A stretch of DNA of 64,000 bases from contig JAWQEG010001368.1 in NCBI GenBank assembly GCA_033782935.1, forward strand, positions 434,001-498,000, read 5' to 3'. Positions 33,976-44,824 of this stretch are shown piece by piece (the stretch's first letter is position 1; every line of letters starts with the position of its first letter). Under the pieces are notes generated by a model, which worked only from the letters and a program-made list of their open reading frames with translations, had not been told where the DNA came from and did not search any database. Source of the DNA: Petrolisthes cinctipes. Its lineage: Eukaryota; Arthropoda; Malacostraca; Decapoda; Porcellanidae. The position numbers and the translations under genes are program-made.

Positions 33976-35300
33976 AGCAGTACCATCGACCACCTGGTAC
34001 TGTGGCAGCTGTGCAACATGTCTCTGCCACTACTGTTCAAGATACTTGTGCTGAACCTGAGGAGGATGTCGTGTGTGACTTCCAAGACTGCAGTTGGTTG
34101 GAGAATGGTGAAGCCGAGTCAACGCTGCAGGCTAAGCTTGTACATCTTCCCCGTGACCAGGCGGTTCAGCTGACCACCCTGCTGTCATGTCACCAGGGCG
34201 TATTTGCCAGTGCGCCTGGGAGGACTGATTGGGTTTGGCATGATGTCAATGTGGGTGACGCTGTGCCTGTGAAGTTGCCACCGTACCGGATCAGTCCTCG
34301 TCACGTTGAGCTGCTGCGTCAGGAGATCCTTTACATGTTGGACCACCAGCTTATTTTGCCATGTACCAGTGAATGGAGTTCCCCTGTGACCTTACAACCC
34401 AAGGCGGATGGAATGCCTTTTGGAATGAAGAATGCCCCAGCCACTTTCCAACGTCTGATGAACAGAGTTGTGAATGGACTAAATGGTTGTGTGGTGTATT
34501 TGGACGACATAGTGATATACTCTGATACTTGGGAACAACATCTTCACGAACTTCAGAAGTTTATGTTAAGACTCTCCGAAGCTGGACTAGTGATTAACTT
34601 GAAAAAGTGTGAGTTCGGGCATGCCCAAGTACAGTATTTGGGTTATGTTGTTGGACGGGGTGTTGTTTGTCCACCAGATTCTAAAGTGGAGGCTATTAAA
34701 GACTTTCCCCGACCCAGTAACCGTCGTGAACTCCGTAGATTCCTTGGTTGTATAAGATACTATAGGAGGTTCTTGAAAAACTTTGCAACTGTTGTGGCCC
34801 CTCTCACTGAGTTGTTGAGGAAGGAACACAAGTTTGTGTGGAGCAATGATTGTGAACAGAGTTTCTTGAATGTCAAGGACATATTGATGAGTTATCCTGT
34901 TATGATGGCACCTAATTTTGAGAAATCTTTTGTTCTTGCTGCTGATGCCAGCAATGTAGGAGCTGGTGCTGTGTTACTGCAGGAGGATGATCAAGGGGTA
35001 GAGCATCCTGTTTGTTACTACAGTAAGAAGTTTAATAGTGTTCAAATGAATTATTCAGTAATTGAGAAGGAACTTCTAGCCCTGATCCTCGCCTTGCAGC
35101 ATTTCTCTGTTTATGTCTCTGCATTTGGCCCCACCATTAAAGTGTATACTGATCACCATCCCCTTAAATATCTTAGTAGTTTGGGAACTAAGAACCAGCG
35201 ACTGACTCGTTGGAGTTTGTTCTTGCAACAGTACAGTTTGGATGTGAGACATATAAGGGGGACCGACAATGTAATTGCCGATTGTCTATCTCGAAAATAG
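33954..35300 (+). pseudogene. Gypsy-A integrase tail, reverse transcriptase and RNase H (deleted RT core)
   Basis: Starts with the CHVNMLKQYHRPP integrase tail, then a linker with an LPRDQAVQLTTLL-type segment found ahead of RT. RT begins KLPPYRISPRHVELLRQ and reaches SSPVTLQPKADG. It then jumps directly to MPFGMKNAPATFQRLM, losing about 65 residues that should hold motif A and its catalytic Asp. The YLDDIVIYSD box is present (about 34497-34526). RNase H is complete in outline: the Asp of AADASNVGAGAV, the Glu of IEKELLAL and the Asp of VYTDHHPLK, ending with NVIADCLSRK as is typical of gypsy pol. The deletion keeps the frame open but should abolish polymerase activity. Confidence 0.85.
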
Positions 35301-35380
35301 GCCGAGATTTTTCTTTTATTTCTGTGAACCACTCGCAAGAACGAATTTTTGGTTGGAAAATTCTTTCTTGGGTGTGGGCG

Positions 35381-36208
35381 TGTTATGTATCCCAGTATTT
35401 GCAGTTACGTTGTACAAATACAAATGTGTTGCCTAATATTTCCCACGGTACTCGTGTGTTTGTTCGTGCGTGCGTTTCCCAGACAGACTGTCGCCTCAAG
35501 GAGGATCCGCCTCGAGCCTTCCACCCCCCTTCCCTCTCCTATATCCTACCCCAACCCAGGGGGTGGGTAAAAGTGTATATAAAGGGGGAGGAGCGTCTTT
35601 AAGGGCAGACATTAGTTGGTATCTGAAAGGTGAAACAAATGTGATAAGCTGAGAGACAACGAAGCCGGTTTGATTCCTAGGTTTCTAGAGGTATTCTGTA
35701 TATATATTATTCCTCCCATACATTCACACTTTCATTATTTTGTTCTATATTCATTCAAGCATAACAGTGTATTGTGATTATTATTATTATTGCCGTATGT
35801 ATTACGTGTGTGTGGTTGAGTTTCATGTGTGATATTGATCTTGTCGTAGTTTAAAGTAATTATTCTATTAGTCTATTATTAAAGTAAGTCATCGTAGAGT
35901 AGTAATAACTTGTGATATTCATTTATTCGTTTCTTTAATGTATGTCGGGTATTCTATCGTATTCTGTTGTATACTAATTTCTTGTCACGTAGTTGATTAA
36001 TTTTCATTAAATATTTTATTGTTAAGTTTTACACCAGTGTGTTTAACTTTCCCATTTACATAGAACTCTGGATATGTTCGGTTGTTAGAGGGTATTATTG
36101 ATTTTCCGTAAGTAAGGTTAATCAAAAAGGGACTCTGTTTCCCTGTTGTAGTCTGTTGGAGTAACAGCAGATTATCTTCGTGTGTGGCCCTCTAGCGCAT
36201 CCGTAACA
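35381..36208 (+). repeat. Gypsy-A right LTR
   Basis: 828 bp, TGTTATG...GTAACA, TATA box at 35576-35583. It is preceded by a G-rich GGGTGTGGGCG polypurine-like stretch. It lacks the hAT insertion of the left LTR and so serves as the empty-site reference. Confidence 0.93.
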
Positions 36209-36473
36209 AAGGCTCGTCAAAAGAACCCACAAACCTTTTGTAAAAAGTGACGTGAAAGCAATGGAGTAGAGTGTAAGTCAGACAACAAGAGTGATGGAAG
36301 GCAAGTAACGGCAGACTGACCAAGAGAAATGTAGGTAAAAGTAAGATCCTGCCGGAGTTCTCACCTGAGCCAAGTTTTGGTGATTTACTGCTGCAAACCT
36401 CATACCTCACACACACACATCACTGTACCACTTATGCATCATTATATACACACACACACACACACAAATCACT

Positions 36474-36510
<37 letters not shown>

Positions 36511-36526
36511 CATTGTAACACACACA
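36209..36526. repeat. Spacer with CA microsatellites
   Basis: Short unique stretch, then CA runs at about 36407-36420, 36450-36470 and 36476-36527 leading into the Gypsy-B LTR. No gene. Confidence 0.85.
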
Positions 36527-37003
36527 TGTGCTAGCAAGGAGCGGATCACTTACACATGAAGTTCTGTTGTTGATGTTGTTGGCTGGCTGTTGTCTCTTCG
36601 GAGTATTTATTATTATTATTATAATGTGGAGAGTTAGCAAGCCTTGTTCTTTGTTTAACAAGATTTTATTAACCCAAGTAGTAGTACAGATTCACAAAAG
36701 GCTTAAGTTAGACTTATAGCTAACTTTAAAGAGAGAGAGATAGCTATGAGATACCCTGTGCAGCGAATGGTTATCTCAAGCAGACTACCGTATTGGAGGT
36801 ACAGCAGGAGCTCTCTGTGTGACTTGTGACGTCACTAATTGCTGATGAAGCTTGGTTCCCATGCTAGGGCTGTCTTGTCTCGGACCCGTTAATGTCTAGG
36901 TCAGCTACTTTGAGAGATCATGTGAGGTACTTGGTGTATGACTCACTACCCATGTAGGTATTACCGTATTACATGTAGGTATTATATGTAGTTAACCGGT
37001 ACA
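36527..37003 (-). repeat. Gypsy-B 3' LTR
   Basis: Read on the plus strand from TGTGCTAG to CCGGTACA, 477 bp. It shares the blocks TGTCTCTTCGGAGTAT, TTTAACAAGATTTTAT, GCTAACTTTAAAGAGAGAGA and TGACTTGTGACGTCACT with the 5' copy at 48984. It is the uninterrupted reference for the site where the non-LTR element entered the other LTR. Confidence 0.85.
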
Positions 37004-37118
37004 ATGCTCGGCCACAACCATCCTTCGCCCTCGAAGGAATATTACATACATAAATATTATTGGTAATACATGCAGTCTGTAGATAGTTTTATATTATTAT
37101 TTCTACAGGGAATAAGGA
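37004..37118 (-). other. Gypsy-B 3' untranslated segment
   Basis: Between the env tail and the 3' LTR. The bases next to the LTR on the minus strand are fairly purine-rich (CGAGGGCGAAGGATGG) and may include the polypurine tract. Confidence 0.4.
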
Positions 37119-38986
37119 TTATAACATGTACAATATATATTTATTAAATACATCCTGTCTAAATGTGTAAGAATGTGTAATTAACCTATCATTCGTATCC
37201 TCATTACCTTTGGTCACTTGTCTCTGTTTTTCACGAGCAGATAATTGTCGGTACCTAGCATACACCTTCCGTATACACCAGCTGAAGACAATTGTACAAA
37301 CAATTAAAGTGAGTGCAGGAATGATATGGAGAGGAAATACAACTTCTTTTGATAGATGCATAGGTAACAAATCATCTAGTGTGGAGGTAAACTTTGAGTC
37401 ATTTAAGTATTTAAGAAACTTCACTTTGTCTGAAACAACAGTTATTTTATCTAAAGAGATATTTACTATAAGGTTAAGAGACTAACTCCGTAGCAAGCGT
37501 TGACACAAATGCTTTATGGTGATGTGTTGGTAAGTTAAGGAAATCCTCATTTCTTATCTCACAATGGTCCGGGGTCATATATCCATCCACACGTGTTGGA
37601 CTTTACCATTGCATATTAATGTCACACTGGTTCTCTTTTCAAAGTAATAATAATGGTTAGTTCCGAAGTGTTCATGGTAGAAAGTAGCATTACTGACAGG
37701 TGTGAAGGTACGGTTAGAAGTTGGGAGAGTGGATTTAGGGACAATGAATGAAAGTTCACATTTTGCTTTTTCTGCTAAGCTGAAAGTAAACATATAAACA
37801 GGACATACATATAGATGTAAGTATGATGTGAGACAGTCATCCAGTGAAGTTTTGTCTAGGTATCAATTGCAGTGTAATCCTCTGATGCAACAATGTATTG
37901 AAGTTATTGATCAACAACCAACAGTGTAATATTTACTTTAATTGGGAAAGGACGTAATTCCCAAATATTAAATGACGTCTGCGATTTAAAAGGAATATTA
38001 ATTAATATATTTGATTCAGTAAGGATCGACCCAATGATTGGATAATAATATTCCACGTCTGAAATAGTAAATATGGGAGTTAGCTTATAGTTATTTATGG
38101 CTATTTCGACTGCTGACAGCAACTGTCGTAGAGGTAACAACTTAGAATTTACTCTACCCAATCCAGCATCTACCAAGTCACTAATTATTACTTCATTTAA
38201 CTCAGTAAGTTCCTGTACAGCTATCTCTATGACTGGAATGTACTCACTAATTAATTGGTCCTGTTCAATTTCTGGTATTATTTCAACTAATTTGTTTACC
38301 ACCAAAGATAATTGGTTAGTTCTTTCAATTATTTCATGGGTTTTCTGTTTTAGATTTTGAAGTGCCTCATAGGTTTGGATAACTATCCTATTCTGTTTCC
38401 CCAGGGCTATTGTTACTTATCCTAGTTTTTTACCTTAGGCAGTTACGTCATCTGCCATGGCTGTGCCAAACAGTTGTTTACTCAAAAGTCCCATGAAGTT
38501 AAAAAGACCACGACTCTGTCGACGGGCATGGGCAGATTGCCGAACTTCATGTGGTTCCTCTGGAAATGAAAGCTTCATATTGTTAATAATTTTTACTAAC
38601 CTATTTACTCTGTTTGTCTGTAACTGTAGAGTCATTTTAATAGGTCTTGTATTATTGTAGAAGTATTTTAGAAGTGGGTTAGTAGTAACGTCAGATCTAG
38701 TGTTCATTTCCTCGTTGTTATAAAAATTATTTACTTGTGTGGTGACAGTTTCTATGTGTCGGTGTAATTCTGATACATGCTGTCCAAGGTTGTAAATTAT
38801 TTCTGGCATATTTAGTAATCCGTGAACTTCCAGTTGTACCGTAACCAAATCTTCCACTATCAAGACCGTTCCTCTATGTTCCACCAAGGCACCTGGCTTT
38901 AGTGCTTCGGCCGGAACTGTGTTTTGTTGAGCCAGTGTAACAAGCGCTGTGCCCAGCAAAAACAGTAATAAAGTCTTGTTCCCCAT
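37119..38986 (-). pseudogene. Gypsy-B envelope-like gene, fragmented
   Basis: An env gene as carried by errantivirus-type gypsy elements, resembling F-type class I fusion glycoproteins. The 5' piece (38435-38986) opens with a hydrophobic signal peptide (about residues 1-19). It has a heptad-rich region with N-glycosylation motifs, and ends with a basic ARRQSR site followed by a hydrophobic GLFNFMG segment, the expected cleavage and fusion-peptide arrangement. It stops at 38435. A helical middle piece lies in another frame (37904-38305), a Cys-bearing piece at 37575-37793, and a C-terminal piece with one transmembrane helix and a basic cytoplasmic tail at 37119-37424. At least three breaks separate these, so no envelope protein is made. 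Confidence 0.75.
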
Positions 38987-39005
38987 CTGAAATAAATGTC
39001 ATTAT

Positions 39006-39374
39006 TTAGTTTTGTCTGTATATATTTGTTGTACTGGATGTGGGAGTGGAGTGAATTATTTCTTGTGGTTGTTCTGTTTGTGTGCTAGGTGTGTCATTTA
39101 AATTAATCTTTTTACACCTATCTATATGCACTATTTCTACTTTCCCTGTATTTATATCTTTGACCTTTATTTTATTTCCATGGGCTATATCTATTATTTC
39201 ATATGGACCTACAAACTTTGGAGTGAGTTTTGACACTCTATCTGGGGCTTTTACCATGGTATTTTCCCTAACAGCAACATCTATTTTTACAGCTTGAGCA
39301 TGTTGTTTAATCAACATCTCATGCCTACTACCATGTAAATGTTTCCGGACTTCCTTATGGATGCTATTAAACAC
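39006..39374 (-). pseudogene. Gypsy-B integrase C-terminal part
   Basis: Downstream continuation of the integrase frame after the SINE insertion. It holds the LTPKFVGPYEII motif and a VKDINTGKVEIVHIDRCK segment, an SH3-like DNA-binding fold in this family, followed by a Thr/Ser/Gln-rich tail. It joins the upstream part in register once the SINE and one copy of its 10-bp duplication are ignored. Confidence 0.8.
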
Positions 39375-39380
39375 CTGTAG

Positions 39381-40100
39381 TTGTTGTTGTTGTTGTTCCC
39401 CAGACTGTATGGCCGAGCAGTCCCGAGTCTGGTTGACCGAAGCCGTGCAGATGCTCGGACCCCCAATTGGGAGTCAGGTTGATAGTGAGATCTGTTTCTT
39501 CGAAGGCAGCAGACGAGGGGACTGCTGGCTCACGGGCATGTATCCCTGGGCCAGCATTCCCACCGTCTGTAGTCTTCCTTGTTATGCCACCCAATCAGGC
39601 GATCTCGTCGGCTACCCAGAAGGAATGAGAGATAGTAAGGAGACAGATAGAACAGGCCAGGGTGTGGTAGAGGATGCCAGATTCCTCATTTCTGGATAGA
39701 ACCAGCCCTCACCAGTGTGTTGCTGAGTAGTTGAGATGTGTGCTGGGTAGTTTACATTAACACATCTTCCCTTTCCAGTGTGTGCAGGGTAGTTGAGAAG
39801 TGTGCTGGGAGATTTGCACCAACACATCTTCCCTCACCAGTGTGTGCTGGGTAGTTGAGAAGTGTGCTGGGTAGTTTTTACATCAACACATCTTCCTCTA
39901 GCCATCAACACGTCTTCCCCCAGCTTACAAGGTAGCATGTTATCCTTGTTCTTACAGCCAGGTACCTATTTACTGATAGGTGAACAGGGACATTGGGGGC
40001 TGGGAAAATTGTCCAACAATTCCACTGACCCAGGAATTAAACCCGGGGTCTCTCGCATGCCAGGCGAGTGTGCTAACCGCTATACCATCAGAACCCCCCC
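39381..40100 (-). mobile_element. tRNA-headed SINE with 10-bp target duplication
   Basis: Inserted in the Gypsy-B integrase. ACACCTGTAG occurs on both sides (39371-39380, 40101-40110). On the minus strand the head carries box A (TAGCGGTTAGC, plus 40072-40082) and box B (GGTTTAATTCC, plus 40033-40043). A body with three ~65-bp internal repeats (about 39705-39895, GTGTGCTGGGTAGTT units) follows, then a distinct GC-rich 3' part and a CAA tail (39381-39396). At 720 bp it is long for a SINE, so the body may be composite. No coding capacity. Confidence 0.88.
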
Positions 40101-40110
40101 ACACCTGTAG

Positions 40111-40742
40111 TTTTCTAATTGAGTAATCATCCATATTATATGCTGGAGAAGAATTACAAGTAATTATGTCATATGGAAGTTGCTTTTCTGTTCCATATAT
40201 GATATAATGCGGGGACTTACCCACGGATGAATTTATGGAACCTTTGATAGAGGCTGCTGTAAATGATATCCAGTCTTCCCATGATCCTTGCATAGGATTA
40301 GCTGTCGCAAGACATCTAGTATCTTACGATTTGCTCTTTCAGTAAGACCATTGCTAGCTGGATGATTTGCTGTTATAAAAGTCTGTTTTATATGATATTG
40401 ATCACATATGTTATGTAACAAACTATTAGAAAATTCTTTACCATTGTCTGTTAGTATCACCTTAGGTGTAGTGTATGGGCAAAGTAAGTTTGTTACAAGC
40501 TTGTGTGCAACCTCTTCTGCTGTCTTTGTCTGCAAAGGAGTTATGACCACATAACGTGAGAAATGGTCTAAACATACAAGACAATATTTGGAGCCTTGAT
40601 AACTCATTGGGAAGCTTAATATGTCTATACCAACTACATCCCATGGTTGTTCAGGTATTGGATAATTTAAAATAGGGGCTGGGCCCATGGTATTACCTTT
40701 ATGAGCATGGCATGATTCACAATTCTTGATGTGTTTCTCCAC
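40111..40742 (-). pseudogene. Gypsy-B integrase core
   Basis: Contains the second half of the zinc module (CESCHAHKG), then the catalytic triad: Asp in VGIDILSFP, Asp in ILTDNGKEF, Glu in SNGLTERANRK. All three residues are present. A frameshift near 40270 moves the reading to a second frame (open to about 40110, GKSPHYIIYGTEKQLP segment), which the SINE then interrupts. An upstream frameshift near 40700 separates it from the RNase H piece. Confidence 0.82.
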
Positions 40743-41340
40743 ATCTGTGAAGAAATGTTAGTTTGTTTATCAAGCTTCCTGAACAAAATGACATCTACCA
40801 CCTCAAACTGTGTTAGTGGGATGGGTAATTCTGGTAGGTTACTCTCGTCACCTGAAAGCAAAGCATAAATGACCCGTGACCAAAACTTGTCTTTCTTTTG
40901 TTCAGTTTTATCAAGTTCCACATTAAAGTCTACTTCACTACTAGTGGGAATGACAGCAGCAGCTGATACATTGTGAGATAAAACATTTGCAACTCTATTG
41001 AAACGCCTTGGAAGATATTTAATAGTAGGCTGAAATTCTGAGATAGTTAGATACCATCTAGCTAATTGTCCTGTCAATTTTTTACCATGAAAGAGACCAC
41101 AAACAGGTTGATGATCTGTATATATGGTGATTGGATATCCCAGTATTATTTTCCTGAAGGTCTTTAAGGCCTTAAGTTAGTGACACTGTATTTCTTCTCT
41201 GCATCATTCACTACACGACTGGCATATGCACAAACCTTGCAACGACCCTCAGTGGTATGTTGCATAAGCACTGCGCGTCAGTACAGAGAGAAAAAGGGAG
41301 GTCATAGTTTGGATAACTTAAAATTGGAGCAGTTGTGAGC
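40667..41340 (-). pseudogene. Gypsy-B RNase H and connection, decayed
   Basis: 40667-41077 has a GQLARWYLTISEFQP segment, then the RFNRVANVLSHN end typical of gypsy RNase H, then a linker into integrase. 41078-41340 holds the catalytic-side blocks (a CTDA motif, YASRVVNDAEKKYSV, IYTDHQPV) in shifting frames with at least two small indels. Confidence 0.7.
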
Positions 41341-42177
41341 TTAATTAAGTTTTAACTGATCAAAGCTATCTTGCTCTGTCTGTGACCAATTAAATTCGAT
41401 ATTTATCTTTAGGAGTCTTGTTAGTGGGCTGGCGATTTTAGCAAAATTCATTATGAATGACCGATAGTATGAACATAATCCAAGGAAACTCCTTATTTGC
41501 TTTACTGTTGTAGGTTGAGGGAATTCCCTTACTGCTTTAATCTTGGAATCCAAAGTGTGAATTCCTTTACTATTTACTTTATGACAGAAAAATTCTATTT
41601 CAGCTTTAAGGAATGTACATTTTGACAGTTTAACCTTTAATCCAACATCCTGCAGTCGTTGTAAGACTCTTTCTAGTTTTTGTAGGTGTGAATTTACATC
41701 AGGGCTGACAATAATTAAGTCATCTAAGTAAGCAACAACATCTTGGGTCATGTCACTGAAGATAGTATTTATCATCCTTTGGAAAGTTAGGGGTGCATTG
41801 GATAATCCAAAGGGCATTCTGACACATTGCCAATGACCATTAGGGGTGCTAAAAGCTGTAATAGGTTTGGATTGGTCATCTAATTCTACTTGCCAATAAC
41901 CACTAATTAGGTCAAGACTACTAAAGACTCCGTTATTTTCCCCAATCTCCATGAGGATATCTTTAAGTACAGGTAATGGATACCTATCCTTGACAGTTTT
42001 CTCATTTATTTTCCTAAAATCAATAACAGGGCGGAAATCACCTGTTTTCTTAGTCACTAAATATAATGGGCTGTTATAAGGACTGTTTGAAGGCTCAATG
42101 ATTCCTTCTGTAGACATGTCATCCACCATATTATTCATTACTTGTCTTTGACTATGAGGTAATCTGTAAGCTTTCAC
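41341..42177 (-). pseudogene. Gypsy-B reverse transcriptase
   Basis: A 278-residue open stretch covering the RT fingers, palm and thumb: YRLPHSQRQVM, NSPLYLVTKKTGDFRPVIDF, motif A with Asp in SSLDLISGYWQVEL, MPFGLSNAPLTFQRM, the catalytic YLDDLIIV box, and the SFLGLCSYYRSFI thumb motif. All catalytic residues are present. The frame begins at the piggyBac junction, and its natural N-terminal extension lies beyond that insertion at 45920 onward. Confidence 0.88.
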
Positions 42178-42779
42178 ATATCCCTTTCAGCTCTGATTTT
42201 TTTTTTTTCTTTTGGATGTTCTTCAAATTTATATGATAAGTTCCTACCATTGTATGGACCACGTAGAAAAAATGTCTTTTTTTGTCTTTGCATATTGCAA
42301 GAGTTATTGCATTTTTAAAATTGTCCCAAATTTTGGACGTTCGTATTATACTTCTGGTTTTTATAATTGTACGAATGAACAGTATGGGGGGACTCAAACT
42401 GCACAGTAACAAAAGTATAAATTTTATTATGTACCTGAAATATTTTTGATACATAATGGTAATAATCTTTGGCACAACATAAATTGCAATTACTTTTGGT
42501 ATAATAGGTTTTGGCGCCCCTTCGGTCCCTCCTGGGTGTTGCGTCGCCGGTAGCACAGAGGTCCAGATGCATCCCAAAATAATTCTAATTCTTTGGTATA
42601 ATAAATCTAAATATTAATAATGGTAAATTACATTTGCACAAAACAAATTTTACCTCTGGTAAAATAAATCAAATTGTTAATATTTGGTTAACATAATACA
42701 ACATCAAATTATACCACCAGTACAGCACAATCAGCCTACAGTCATTTTGTTACAGTGTTATTAAGGCACATATGTGATG

Positions 42780-42945
42780 GGCAAAATACACGAGAGTAGA
42801 GTTAACATAAAGAATAGTGATTCATTCTGAGTACATACATTTTACTCAGGGCAAATGAAATAAACTGAAATACATGAGAGTAAAGATAACCTAAAGAATA
42901 GTTATTCATTTTTAGTACATTGTACTCAGGGAAAATGAAATAAAC
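42780..42945. repeat. Tandem duplication, about 80 bp x 2
   Basis: Two copies of a block with AGAGTARAGWTAAC, AAGAATAGT, TTACTCAGGG and AAATGAAATAAACTGAAA, at about 42788-42870 and 42871-42950. The second reaches into the 3' end of the transposase frame, so the duplication made or kept the last few codons. Confidence 0.75.
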
Positions 42946-44824
42946 TGAAACAATTCCTATCAGCACACAAACAAAGGAACACTTTGCAGGTACTGCATGA
43001 AACCCTTGTTTTTTCACTGCAGCCTGGATACCTACATCTGTGCCTCTCAGAATACTTTGGCAAGCACTCTGGCATATGTAGTGCATGTTGTACACGCTGT
43101 GGGTAAGGTGGTATTGGGCGTATTCTCTTTCGTGGCTTATAATCATCTGAATCTGTGGAGCCCTCAGGTCCCTCAGCAGTTTGATAGCCAACATCACCAC
43201 AAATTAAAGACTCTGCAACATTCAACTTGAACATCATACTTTCCATGAATTTAGTGTTGGTTGACTTGCAGTCCTTCCTGTATTCAAACCATCCATTGGT
43301 ACAGGAGAGATCAAGGAGATGAAGCATGATTCTTACAGTAAACTTGACTGTACGTGATTTGTTGCGATAGTAGAATAGTACTTGGTCTGCAATATCAACA
43401 CCACCCATGTTTCTGTTGTACTCTTCAATTACAAATGGCCTAGGTATTTGTACAGATTTCTTCTCTTTCTTGGACCATCGTTTACATTCAGACATTGGCT
43501 CTACACCATGTTCATTGGAGACAATCAAAACTGATTTGTTGTCATACCATACTGTTACAGAATAAGCCTGGTCATCTCTAACCAGACCATCTGCACTTCC
43601 TCTACCAATTTGTTTGAGTTTTTTCTCAGAGTGAAGGGAGCACTGCTTTGGGACAAGGTTTTTCTTTAGAGTACCAGTTGCACCCATACCTAGAGAAGTC
43701 ATTATTTCTAAAAGTCTGGGTGTTGTAAAGAATCTATCAAAGTAGAAATTAGTACCTTGTGGCACTGATTTTACAAATCTCAGTATCCCTGCTTCACCTA
43801 TTGTCATGTTGTCCACATCTGGTAAACTTAACTCACTTCTTTCTACACTAGCAACTAGGTGATCTTTTCCCTGAAAAAATTCAAAGTCTAACACCAAACC
43901 ATCCTTAGTAGCCACCACAAACATTTTCAGACCATTTGGATGGGGTTTTCTAGGTACATACATTTTCAGACTACTTTTCCCAAAAAATGGAATCATCATC
44001 TCGTCAACACAGACAGTGGGTGGTCTCTCTAACTCCAAACACCTACCCATCACAGAGTTCAGCAAAGGTCGAACCTTCCACACCTTATCTTGCTTCTTCA
44101 GGGCTGGAGATACTTTGCAATCATCAACCAACTTTAAATTGCTTCTGATCAGCTCAAATCTAGCCCTTGACATAGTCTCTACAATTAAATTAATTTTTGT
44201 CCACTCTTGCCAGTACATGTTTAGCCTGGGAAATTGAAGGACAGACATCATAAAAGAAATTCCTACAAATCTTTTCATTTCCATAACAGTTAAAGCTAAA
44301 TTTCTCCCTGTCCTGGACATGTATTTCTTCTGTGTTTCAAGAGTTAGTGCATCCCATACATCATCAGAAAGATATGCTAAAAAGTATTCTACAGGGGAAA
44401 GAACAGTTGGTTGCATTACAGCACTAGCACCAGCTACTGAAAACTCTCTATTAAAATTTTTGTTTCTAGTAAACAGATGAGGTCTAGTTGTTGCTGATCT
44501 CCTTGATCCTCTGCTGGTAGTGGGTTGAGGAGAATGGGATGTGCCTTGAGATGTGCCTTGAAGAGATGTGCTGGGAGACAAAAGGGATGTGTTGCTGGTG
44601 TCTATTGAAGATTCAATATCATCTACTTGGGTATCATCATCCGTGTCCTCCGTGTCATCTTCCGTTACCACCGCCTCGGGGAAGAGATTTTGTACCGGGC
44701 TTAGTGAAGGTTTAGGCCAGTCATCATCTTCAGACAGTTCACTCTCATCCCCAGACTGAGCCAATATCTCGAGGATTTGTCGATCATCTGCAATTTTAAA
44801 ATCAATCAACACACTGTTATGCAC
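42926..44824 (-). CDS. piggyBac-type transposase
   Basis: 632 residues, uninterrupted. It should cut at TTAA sites and move the element without footprint. It has an acidic, Ser/Thr-rich N-terminal region (residues 20-110), then the transposase core with the three catalytic Asp positions: D274 in CVDEMMIPF, D363 in NFYFDRFF, and D477 (with D480) in GGVDIADQ. The C-terminus has a Cys-rich zinc-binding domain (C597, C602, C610, C613, C618, C620, C625, H630) as in active piggyBac enzymes. A possible splice acceptor (TTTTAAAATTGCAG) lies near the 5' end at about 44794, so a short upstream exon could replace the first ~13 residues. Nothing visible disables it. Confidence 0.9.
   Translation of the reverse strand: MHNSVLIDFKIADDRQILEILAQSGDESELSEDDDWPKPSLSPVQNLFPEAVVTEDDTEDTDDDTQVDDIESSIDTSNTSLLSPSTSLQGTSQGTSHSPQPTTSRGSRRSATTRPHLFTRNKNFNREFSVAGASAVMQPTVLSPVEYFLAYLSDDVWDALTLETQKKYMSRTGRNLALTVMEMKRFVGISFMMSVLQFPRLNMYWQEWTKINLIVETMSRARFELIRSNLKLVDDCKVSPALKKQDKVWKVRPLLNSVMGRCLELERPPTVCVDEMMIPFFGKSSLKMYVPRKPHPNGLKMFVVATKDGLVLDFEFFQGKDHLVASVERSELSLPDVDNMTIGEAGILRFVKSVPQGTNFYFDRFFTTPRLLEIMTSLGMGATGTLKKNLVPKQCSLHSEKKLKQIGRGSADGLVRDDQAYSVTVWYDNKSVLIVSNEHGVEPMSECKRWSKKEKKSVQIPRPFVIEEYNRNMGGVDIADQVLFYYRNKSRTVKFTVRIMLHLLDLSCTNGWFEYRKDCKSTNTKFMESMMFKLNVAESLICGDVGYQTAEGPEGSTDSDDYKPRKRIRPIPPYPQRVQHALHMPECLPKYSERHRCRYPGCSEKTRVSCSTCKVFLCLCADRNCFSLFHFP

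Larger units (their letters stand above)
28816..36208 (+). mobile_element. Gypsy-A LTR retrotransposon
   Basis: Two LTRs (28816-31048 including a nested insertion, and 35381-36208), each beginning TGTTATGTATCC and ending CCGTAACA. The 4-bp duplication AAGG flanks them (28812-28815, 36209-36212). Without the insertion the left LTR is about 821 bp against 828 for the right. The LTRs differ at roughly 2% of positions, so insertion is fairly recent. Coding order is gag, protease, integrase, reverse transcriptase, RNase H, all on the plus strand, with integrase before RT. The interior is broken by two stops and two deletions. Confidence 0.92.

Noticed and set aside
40032..40100. tRNA gene on the minus strand
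   Set aside because: It is the head of a SINE with flanking target duplication inside Gypsy-B.
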